A stretch of DNA of 64,000 nucleotides from CBDDFV01 sp965227335. Its GTDB lineage: Bacteria; Planctomycetota; Phycisphaerae; Phycisphaerales; SM1A02. Position numbers and translations under genes: made by a program. Positions 57,517 to 64,000 of this stretch are shown here, one piece after another. Location of the stretch: positions 682,001-746,000 of the forward strand of contig CBDDFV010000012.1 of NCBI GenBank assembly GCA_965227335.1, in the 5' to 3' direction. The notes under the pieces were generated by a model, which worked only from the letters and a program-made list of their open reading frames with translations, was not told the DNA's origin and did no database searches. Positions within the stretch are counted from its first letter, which is position 1; the number at the start of each line of letters is the position of its first letter.

Positions 57517-58572
57517 TTACGCGGCGAGCGCCCGCTCGAGCTTGTCCGGGTACGCCGCCTGGGCGATGGCGTCCTCCCGGCTGATCAGTCCGTTGAAGTA
57601 CAGCTCCGCGATCGCGTTGTCGAGACTCAGCATCCCGATCCCGCGGCTCGTGTCGATCACGTTCGCGATCTCGAACGTCCGCGCCTCGCGGATGATGTTC
57701 CGGATCGCCGGCGTGCACAGCATCACCTCGACCGCCGGCACCATGCCCGGGCGATCAATGCGTGAGAACAGCGTCTGCGACACCACCGCCTGCAGCGTGT
57801 TCGCCAGCATCGAACGAATCTGGTTCTGCTGGCCCGCCGGATACATGTCCACGATCCGTTCGACCGTCTGCGACGAGTTCACGGTGTGCAGCGTCGACAA
57901 CACCAGGTGGCCCGTCTCCGCGGCGGAGATCGCGAGGGCCGTGGTCTCCAGGTCGCGCATTTCGCCGACGAGGATGATGTCCGGGTCCTGACGCAACGCG
58001 TGCTTCAGACCCGACGCGAAACTCGGCATGTCCAGACCCAGCTCCCGCTGCTCGATCAGACACTTGCTCGACTCGAACGCATACTCGACCGGATCCTCCA
58101 GCGTGATCACGTGCTTGCGGTACCGCTCGTTCATCGCCTGAATCATCGCGGCGAGCGTCGTCGACTTGCCGGACCCCGTGTCCCCCGTCACCAGCACCAG
58201 GCCGCGAGGGAGATACGTGAGCCGACTGATCACCTCCGGCAGACTCAGATCCTCGAGCGGCGGCACCTTCGTCTTGATCGCCCGCAGGGCCATGCCCGTC
58301 GAGTTCCGCTGCCGGTGCGCGTTGATTCGGTACCGGCCCAGACCATCGATCGCGTACGAGAAGTCGAGGTCCTTCTGCGTCTCGAACGTCCGCATCTGCT
58401 CCGGAGACGTGATCTCCTCCAGCATCGCGTCCACCGCGTCCGGCGTCAGCGGCGGTGCGTCCATCGGCGTCATGACCGTGTGCACACGCACCATCGGCGG
58501 GTGACCCGCGATCAGGTGGATGTCCGACGCGTCATTCTCGTGGGCGACTTGGAGGATCTCAGCCAGATTCAT
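57517..58572 (-). CDS. pilT: Twitching motility ATPase PilT
   Basis: 351 residues. N-terminal domain with DASDIHLIAGHPPMVRV, then the motor domain: Walker A GDTGSGKST (130-138), the ASP box EDPVEYAFES, Walker B DIILVGEMRDLET, and HLVLSTLHTVNSSQTVERIVD. The C-terminal AIRNIIREAR matches the AIRNLIRE signature that separates retraction ATPases (PilT) from assembly ATPases. A retraction motor implies dynamic type IV pili rather than a plain secretion pseudopilus. First gene of the leftward operon; GAGGAG precedes the ATG. Confidence 0.93.
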   Translation of the reverse strand: MNLAEILQVAHENDASDIHLIAGHPPMVRVHTVMTPMDAPPLTPDAVDAMLEEITSPEQMRTFETQKDLDFSYAIDGLGRYRINAHRQRNSTGMALRAIKTKVPPLEDLSLPEVISRLTYLPRGLVLVTGDTGSGKSTTLAAMIQAMNERYRKHVITLEDPVEYAFESSKCLIEQRELGLDMPSFASGLKHALRQDPDIILVGEMRDLETTALAISAAETGHLVLSTLHTVNSSQTVERIVDMYPAGQQNQIRSMLANTLQAVVSQTLFSRIDRPGMVPAVEVMLCTPAIRNIIREARTFEIANVIDTSRGIGMLSLDNAIAELYFNGLISREDAIAQAAYPDKLERALAA

Positions 58573-58761
58573 CAGTACAACGCTCCTCTGTCCCGATGCG
58601 CTCCGTGCGCACGCAGACGTCCATCCCTATCGACGATTGCCCGGACCCGGATCACGCGGGAACCCGTGCGCATTCGTCGAATCACTCGGGTTGTGACGTC
58701 TGGGCGCCGCACGCGCCCCGCCCCCTGACCGTTATCAGCCCCCGCCCCGGACCCCGCTCGT

Positions 58762-59274
58762 TCAGCCGCCGTCGCCGCCGATCACGCCCTCGCCCCCGAA
58801 CGACGCCTTCGGTCGACGCAGACCCGTGTCGAGCAGCACCTCCGCGATTTCGCCCGGCCGCACGTACCGCAGACGGCCGCGCACCGACACCTTCGACCCC
58901 GACGGCGGCGGGCCCGCGGCGGGGATCGTCGCCGTCGCCGTCGCCCCCGGCTGCAGCGTCTGCTGCGCCGACCATCGACCCGTGTACCAGCGACGTCCGT
59001 CCACCCGAACCCGGTACTCGTACGTCAGCAGCCGCAACGGCTCGTCGCTCGGATTCGACACCGTCAGTCCGATCGCCAGCTGCGTCGCGCCCGCCGTCTC
59101 GTCCGCCACGCGAACGTCCGAAAGCTCCACCGTCGGACCCGCCGTCGAACACCCCGCCGCGCCGATCAGCAACACCGCCGACGCGACGCCCGTCACGCCC
59201 GCCCGTCGCCTCGATCGGGTCGGCGCGGTTCGTCGATAAGAAGCGTTCCTGTCGTGCGGCTCGGGCTGCGTCAT
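58762..59274 (-). CDS. Lipoprotein with LEA14-like beta-sandwich
   Basis: 170 residues. A basic N-terminus and hydrophobic stretch end in the lipobox LIGAAGC (Cys near residue 42), so it should be lipid-anchored. The remainder resembles the water-stress/LEA14 fold: VELSDVRVADETAGATQLAIG-type strands, VSNPSDEPLRLLTYEYRVRVDGR, GATATATIPA. Function unknown. TAAAGT lies six bases before the ATG with no Shine-Dalgarno. It is separate from the pilus operon by about 190 bases. Confidence 0.7.
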   Translation of the reverse strand: MTQPEPHDRNASYRRTAPTRSRRRAGVTGVASAVLLIGAAGCSTAGPTVELSDVRVADETAGATQLAIGLTVSNPSDEPLRLLTYEYRVRVDGRRWYTGRWSAQQTLQPGATATATIPAAGPPPSGSKVSVRGRLRYVRPGEIAEVLLDTGLRRPKASFGGEGVIGGDGG

Positions 59275-59280
59275 GCCGAC

Positions 59281-59286
59281 ACTTTA
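59281..59286 (-). promoter_or_regulatory. -10 box (TAAAGT), leaderless
   Basis: Minus-strand TAAAGT ends six bases before the ATG of the lipoprotein gene at 59274. Four of six consensus bases match; no -35 is recognisable. Confidence 0.35.
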
Positions 59287-59309
59287 CCCGGACGTCGTGC
59301 GTCCCGCGA

Positions 59310-59750
59310 TCAGTCCAGGCGGTGCCAGCCCGGGAGCGTATCGCCCGCTTCGGCCAGGTGGCGGAGGGGCTCGATCTCGATCGCATCGGAGTACACCCGC
59401 CACTGGATCGACATGCCGGTGAGAATCGCCACGCTCATCCACGCCGCGATCTCCCCCGCCCGCAGCCGCCGCAGGCGGTACAGCAGTCCGACGCAGATCG
59501 CGACGGTCAGGATCTTGTACGCCGAGAGCATCCACGCCGATCCGGTGGAGGTGATCAGGAGCGCGGCGATCGGGTTCGCCTCGACCATGCCGGCGCTCTT
59601 GAGATGGGTGACGGTGATAGCCAGATCCGCCGCGCTCAGCACGATCACGGCCCCCAGCAGCAGCAGGACGCGGCGGATGCGGCCGGTATCCGCGGTCGCG
59701 GCGATCGGATCGCGGGGGACGGCGAGCGGTCGATGCGTCGATATCGGCAT
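59310..59750 (-). CDS. Small membrane protein (DUF5658-like)
   Basis: 146 residues with three hydrophobic segments (about 26-46, 63-88, 100-118). The motif AADLAITVTHLKSAGMVEANPI resembles the DUF5658 family, whose members have D-x-x-x-T and E-x-NP in the first loop. A Shine-Dalgarno GGAGGAGGAG precedes the ATG at 59750. Function unknown. It diverges from the large propeller gene. Confidence 0.65.
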   Translation of the reverse strand: MPISTHRPLAVPRDPIAATADTGRIRRVLLLLGAVIVLSAADLAITVTHLKSAGMVEANPIAALLITSTGSAWMLSAYKILTVAICVGLLYRLRRLRAGEIAAWMSVAILTGMSIQWRVYSDAIEIEPLRHLAEAGDTLPGWHRLD

Positions 59751-59848
59751 ACGGAAGGGTCTCCTCCTCCGCCCCCGGATCGGCCCCCGCGGCGACGGCT
59801 TCTTTTTGCGATCGACCCCTCCGCCGCATCACTTCACCCGGCCGGGCG

Positions 59849-59854
59849 TACCAT
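59849..59854 (+). promoter_or_regulatory. -10 box (TACCAT), probable leaderless start
   Basis: TACCAT lies five bases before an in-frame GTG (59860) and eight before the ATG (59863). Either codon could be the leaderless start. Confidence 0.4.
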
Positions 59855-59862
59855 GAAGCGTG

Positions 59863-62800
59863 ATGACCTATCTGCGCGGCCTCGTCTTCGTTCTCGGTCC
59901 CGGACGTCCCGTCCCGCGGCCGATTCGATCCGCCCTCGTTTTCGCGAGTCTCGGGCTCGCGCTCCTCCTCGCCGCCCCCGCCCGGGCCCAGGAGGAGAAC
60001 CCCGTCTACGTGGACGACTCTCCCCGCGCCTGGCAGATCCTGCAGCGGGCCGACGATCACCTCGCCGATAACGTCGGCGAGGCGGTTCGGCTCTATCAGG
60101 AGCTGCTCGACGATTACGGCGATCGCGTGCTCCCGGTCGGGCTCACCCGCACCGACCAATTCGCGTCGACGCGGACGCTCGTCCTGCGGCGACTGGCCGG
60201 GCAGGAAGAGGCGCTGCGTCGCCACCGACTCCGTGAAGCCGCCCGCGCCGAGGAACTGTGGACGAGCGGCGCGTACGAACGACTCGCCCTCACCCGCCCG
60301 CTGACGTCACGCGGGCTCGACGCGATGCTGCAGCTGGCGCAGACGGGGCTCGAGCGCGGCTGGTTCCGGGGCGCCCTCGGCTGGCTCGACGAAGCCGCCT
60401 CGCATCCCGACGCCGACGACGGCCGACGCGTCTTCATCGACGGCATGGCCGCGACCGCCGCCCATCACCTCGGCGAGACCGCCCGCCGGGACGAGGCCCT
60501 GGCCCGGCTGCGGGCCGCCGGGCGCGACGGCGCGCCGTTCGTCGCGCTGATCGACGCCCTCATCGATCGCGCCGATCCGCCCCGACGCACCACGGGGATC
60601 ACGATCAACGACACGCCGCCGACCGGCGACTTCGACGCGCTCGTGGGCGAGCCGATCTGGGAGATTGAACTCCCCGACGGGCTGCTCCGTCGCCGACTGG
60701 AGCTTTCCGGCGATCCGTCGCTGCTCGGCGGCGCGGCCACGGATCCGCTCGGCGGCGATCAGCTCACCGCCGCCCCCGCCGTGGCCGGCGATACGGTCTT
60801 CGTCAGCGAGGGCTACACGGTGCGGGCGCTCGATCTGTACACCGGCGAGGAACGCTGGCGGTACGCGGCGGGCAGCGAGTCCGACGCGGCGATCGAGAGC
60901 GTCGTCACCGACCTCAACGTCGTCGCCGTGGCGGGCGAGACCGTCGTGACCATCACCGGACACGCCCTCGGCGCGAAACGCACCCGCAACGGCGCCGTGG
61001 TGTGCCTCGATCGACGCGACGGCGCCGTCCGGTGGTCGACAAGCGTGCGCGGCCTCGGGCTCGACGACGAAACGGAAGACCTCTTCCCCTACGGCGCGCC
61101 GATCGTCGCCGAAGGCGCGGTCTACGTCCTCGCCCGCAAGGTCACGCCCCAGATGCTCACCAGCTGTTACGTCGTCTGCCTCGACGAACAGACCGGCGAG
61201 ACCCGCTGGGCCCGACACATCGCCTCGTGCGGCGGCGTGCGCACGCAGATTTCGCGACCCTTCTCCACCCCCGTCTACGATCACGGCGCGCTGTACGTCG
61301 CCACCGCAGTCGGCGCCGTCGCCCGCATCGACGTCCATCACGGCCTCACCCGCTGGCTCCAGCGCTATCGACCGCCGGTCCAGCCCAACATCGGCGTCGC
61401 CCGCCCGTGGGAGATCGGCGCGCCGGCCGTCACGGAGCGCGGCCTCGTGGCGATCCGGCCCGATCGGTCGCGAGTGGCCCTGCTCGATCTGGACACGGGC
61501 GACGAACTCGAAACCCACGGCGCCGCGCCCGGCGAAGCCTGGGCCGCCCCGAAATACCTGCTGTCGGACGGTCGAATGATCGTCGCGGTCGGGCGCGAAG
61601 TGCGGGCGTTCTCGATCGACGACCTGTCCACCGCCCGCTGGCGACTGCCCGAATCGAATGCAGACGCGGCTCGCTACGTGCGGGCGGCGGGTCGCGTCGT
61701 GCGGGGACGCGTGCAGCTCACCCGCGACGCGGCGCTCGTGCCGGTCGTCGAGCGGCTGCTCATGGTCGATCTCGAAACGGGCGCGATCCTGAACGAAATG
61801 CGGGCCCCCGCCGCCGTCAATCCGCTGCTCGTCGACGGCGAAATGCTGATCGCGAGCGAGATCGCGCTGCGGGCGTACATGCCGGTGTGGAAGACGGTCG
61901 AGGTGCTGCGCGACCGCATCGAGGCCGAACCCGACAACCCCGACCCCGCGCTGTCGCTGATGCGGATCGCGGACCACGCCCGCGATCTCGACCTCGCCCT
62001 CGAAGCGGCCGATCTCGCCTACGCCGCGATCCGACGCATGCCGCCCGGCCCCGACGCCGACCTCCTCCAGACCGTCCTCTTCGATCGACTGCTCGAACTG
62101 CACGCGTCCGGCGCGGCGGATGGTCGCGCCGCCGGCGAGGAGCTCCACGCCCGGCTCGACGCCGTCGCCAACGGCCCCGCCCAACGCGTGGAACAACTCC
62201 TCGCCTACGCCGACTGGGCCGTGGATCACGATCTCGGCGTCGCCGTCGAAGCCCACCAGACCATCCTCGCCGACCCCCTCCTCAGCCGCACCCCGCTCGA
62301 GATCGAGGATGTGCAGCGGTCGGGGGGCGATCGCGCGGCGGCGCGTCTGTCGGCGCTGATTCGTGAGCGCGGCGTCGACGTCTACGCGCCGCAGGCCGCG
62401 TTCGCCCGTCGGCGTCTCGACGCGTTGCTGGCCTCGCCGGACGCGGACGCCGAGGCGTTTCTCCGTCTCGCCCTTGCGTTTCCGTTCGCCGACGCCGCCC
62501 TCGACGCCGCCCTCGAAAGCGCACGCCGCGCCCTCGCGGACCGCGACGAGATCGGCGCGCTCGCGGCGGTGGCGGGCGTGAATCGCCGGGCGGACGTGGC
62601 GTCGGTGCACCGTCGCCTGATCGGTCCGGCCGTGGTTCTGTGTCTCGAGATGGGACGTGAATCGCGGGCCCGTGCGTTGTTGCGCGACAGTCTGCGTCGC
62701 TTCGGCGACCTCGAGCTTTCCGAGGGCTTCGCCGGCGCGCCGAATGTGGGGTCGACCGCACGGTGGCTGGCGTCGTTGCAGCAGGCGTCGCCTCACGCGA

Positions 62801-64000
62801 CGTGGCCGGACGTCGGCACGCCCGGCGGCGGGGCGACGGAGCGAAGCGGGCGTCTGGTGGCGATGCACGCGAACGCGGACGGTCCGCCCCCGCACGACGC
62901 CGCGCTGCTTGAGGACGACGGCCGCCTGGTGCTCGTGCAGGCCGCGCCGCCCGACGCCGGGTCGGCGCTGGTTGACGCATGGTCGGTCGAGTTCGAGGGC
63001 GAGGGGCCGGATCTGCTCGCGCACGACGAAGAGCGTCTGGTGCTCTGGCACGGGATCGACTGGAAGGACCCGCGGGCGGAGGTGCGCTCCCCGGCCGACG
63101 GTTCGGTGCAATGGACGAGCGCGCGGCTCGACCGGTTCTTCGATCGCGGTCTGGAAGCGCGGCCGACCGAGGATCGCATGCCCAACCAGGAGCCGTTCCG
63201 CGTCGACGAGATCGTGCCGACGCTGGATCGGTCGACGCTGGTCACGGTGCGTCGCAACGGGGATGCGGTGGGGTTTGACCTCACGCTCGACGAGGATCCG
63301 CTCTGGGTCGAGTCGATCGGGCTGAGCCGCGTGTATCACGTCGCGCTCGACGCGGCGGGTCTGGTCGCGTCGGGGGTGCGGACCCGCGAGATCAACGGAC
63401 GACAGACGAACGAGGCGGCGATCGTGCTGATCGATCCGCGGACGGGGGCCACGCTCGCGTCGTGGGCGGCGCTGGACGGCGCTCCCGCCGCGTGGATGCG
63501 GGTCACGCCCTTCGGCGAACTGCTCTACGGCGGCGAGAAGGGCGTGGAGCTGATCGATCTCCTGAGCGGCGAGGTCGTGTGGTCGGCGCGTGGCGACGCG
63601 GCGTCGACGGCGATCGACGGCTGGGCGTTCGACGACGTCGCGTTCATCGCGGAGCCGACGATGAGTCTGCGGCTCCTCTCGCTCCGCGACGGGTCGGTGT
63701 CGGCCCCGCTCGAGGCGCCGGAGCGCGACGGCTGGCGCCCGCTCGATCTGTTTCACGTGTTCGCGTACGGCGACGTCGTGATCGCACACTTCCAGGACCG
63801 CATGCTGAGCTACGACCGGGCGGGCCGGCTGGTGGGGGCGGACGCGATCGCGGACGAACGGAGTTATCGGTGGATCCTGCCCGCGGCGGACCGGCTCGTC
63901 ATCGTCAGCCGGGCCAACGAACGCCGCAACAGCTACGTCTACCGGCTCTACGCGGCGGGGGCGGACGGCCGGGTGCTTGAACGCGACGTGGAACTGGGCG
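59863..64000 (+). CDS. Giant exported PQQ-type beta-propeller / TPR protein (partial)
   Basis: The frame is open from 59863 (or the GTG at 59860) to the window end, at least 1379 residues. Signal peptide: VFASLGLALLLAAPARAQ. Residues about 50-240 are TPR-like (NVGEAVRLYQELLDDYGDRV). Residues about 260-660 form a PQQ-binding-like propeller with blade phrases TVRALDLYTGEERWRYAAG, AVVCLDRRDGAVRWSTSV and VVCLDEQTGETRWARHIA. A helical TPR section follows (about 690-900), then a second propeller-like region (from about 940) with VELIDLLSGEVVWSARGD. No quinoprotein catalytic residues can be assigned, so it is more likely a scaffold or sensor. The opposite-strand frame at 60307-63789 is a shadow. Confidence 0.8.
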   Translation, partial: MTYLRGLVFVLGPGRPVPRPIRSALVFASLGLALLLAAPARAQEENPVYVDDSPRAWQILQRADDHLADNVGEAVRLYQELLDDYGDRVLPVGLTRTDQFASTRTLVLRRLAGQEEALRRHRLREAARAEELWTSGAYERLALTRPLTSRGLDAMLQLAQTGLERGWFRGALGWLDEAASHPDADDGRRVFIDGMAATAAHHLGETARRDEALARLRAAGRDGAPFVALIDALIDRADPPRRTTGITINDTPPTGDFDALVGEPIWEIELPDGLLRRRLELSGDPSLLGGAATDPLGGDQLTAAPAVAGDTVFVSEGYTVRALDLYTGEERWRYAAGSESDAAIESVVTDLNVVAVAGETVVTITGHALGAKRTRNGAVVCLDRRDGAVRWSTSVRGLGLDDETEDLFPYGAPIVAEGAVYVLARKVTPQMLTSCYVVCLDEQTGETRWARHIASCGGVRTQISRPFSTPVYDHGALYVATAVGAVARIDVHHGLTRWLQRYRPPVQPNIGVARPWEIGAPAVTERGLVAIRPDRSRVALLDLDTGDELETHGAAPGEAWAAPKYLLSDGRMIVAVGREVRAFSIDDLSTARWRLPESNADAARYVRAAGRVVRGRVQLTRDAALVPVVERLLMVDLETGAILNEMRAPAAVNPLLVDGEMLIASEIALRAYMPVWKTVEVLRDRIEAEPDNPDPALSLMRIADHARDLDLALEAADLAYAAIRRMPPGPDADLLQTVLFDRLLELHASGAADGRAAGEELHARLDAVANGPAQRVEQLLAYADWAVDHDLGVAVEAHQTILADPLLSRTPLEIEDVQRSGGDRAAARLSALIRERGVDVYAPQAAFARRRLDALLASPDADAEAFLRLALAFPFADAALDAALESARRALADRDEIGALAAVAGVNRRADVASVHRRLIGPAVVLCLEMGRESRARALLRDSLRRFGDLELSEGFAGAPNVGSTARWLASLQQASPHATWPDVGTPGGGATERSGRLVAMHANADGPPPHDAALLEDDGRLVLVQAAPPDAGSALVDAWSVEFEGEGPDLLAHDEERLVLWHGIDWKDPRAEVRSPADGSVQWTSARLDRFFDRGLEARPTEDRMPNQEPFRVDEIVPTLDRSTLVTVRRNGDAVGFDLTLDEDPLWVESIGLSRVYHVALDAAGLVASGVRTREINGRQTNEAAIVLIDPRTGATLASWAALDGAPAAWMRVTPFGELLYGGEKGVELIDLLSGEVVWSARGDAASTAIDGWAFDDVAFIAEPTMSLRLLSLRDGSVSAPLEAPERDGWRPLDLFHVFAYGDVVIAHFQDRMLSYDRAGRLVGADAIADERSYRWILPAADRLVIVSRANERRNSYVYRLYAAGADGRVLERDVELG

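Noticed and set aside
60307..63789. 1160-residue open frame on the minus strand
   Set aside because: It is antisense to the propeller gene, Arg/His/Gly-rich with no domains, and explained by codon bias in GC-rich DNA.

Overview
The window is GC-rich, gene-dense bacterial chromosome that looks like a planctomycete of the class Phycisphaerae. The grounds are: a large set of secreted proteins ending in a duplicated Asp/Gly-rich dockerin-like module (DLAxLLAxWGxC, here called the GC-type dockerin tail); Cys/Asp-rich DCNxNGxPD calcium-type repeats; an ECF sigma factor translationally coupled to a Ser/Thr kinase with a TPR tail; DNRLRE and DUF839/PhoX-like exported proteins; and prepilin-type proteins. 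I see no rRNA, tRNA, CRISPR array, transposase or prophage, so this reads as ordinary chromosome. The two genes at the window edges are cut off.

Layout. 0-10 kb: a peptide-binding ABC transporter component, a HEAT-like exported protein, a TPR-rich exported protein, hypoxanthine phosphoribosyltransferase (hpt), a PH-domain membrane protein, a multi-pass membrane protein and a Ycf46-like AAA+ ATPase. 9.65-10.24 kb: three families of hairpin repeats around a small zinc-ribbon gene, two of them as inverted pairs. 10-20 kb: a B12-dependent acyl-CoA mutase large subunit (isobutyryl-type residues), then five dockerin-tailed secreted proteins including a tandem paralogue pair. 20-29 kb: the sigma factor/kinase pair, then a leftward four-gene operon in which every junction is a 4-base overlap (rmuC, TMTC-like membrane TPR protein, half-length aldehyde dehydrogenase, FAD oxidoreductase). 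28-32 kb: two more dockerin-tailed proteins. 32-39 kb: a methyltransferase-glycosyltransferase fusion opposite a second methyltransferase, another inverted hairpin pair, two zinc-ribbon membrane paralogues, pyrE, a GH57 amylase and a pseudopilin. 39-46 kb: two DNRLRE paralogues bracketing a PhoX-like protein, a 2-methylisocitrate lyase-family gene and a frameshifted M24 peptidase. 46-52 kb: an SGNH-TlpA fusion, a short-chain fatty acid transporter with an atypical crotonase, a secreted protein and a methyltransferase. 52-59 kb: a type IV pilus/type II secretion-like operon (pilT, pilC and three prepilin-type proteins). 59-64 kb: a lipoprotein, a small membrane protein and a very large PQQ-type beta-propeller/TPR protein running off the end.

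Two cross-cutting patterns stand out. First, start sites fall into two classes. The dockerin-tailed proteins have Shine-Dalgarno leaders (one of them weak). At least nine other genes (peptide-binding protein, hpt, rmuC, pyrE, GH57, prpB and others) have a TANNNT -10 box only 5-8 bases before the start codon and no Shine-Dalgarno, the layout expected of leaderless transcripts. Second, two hairpin pairs begin with GTAG, like REP elements moved by RAYT-type transposases, and the TAG of that head serves as the stop codon of the adjoining convergent genes.

Ten proteins in 64 kb share the dockerin-like tail, attached to unrelated heads (PQQ glucose dehydrogenase-like, Asp-box, DNRLRE, P-domain, PhoX-like). 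This is the best candidate for an under-described system: a common anchoring or sorting tag with a partner that is not visible here.
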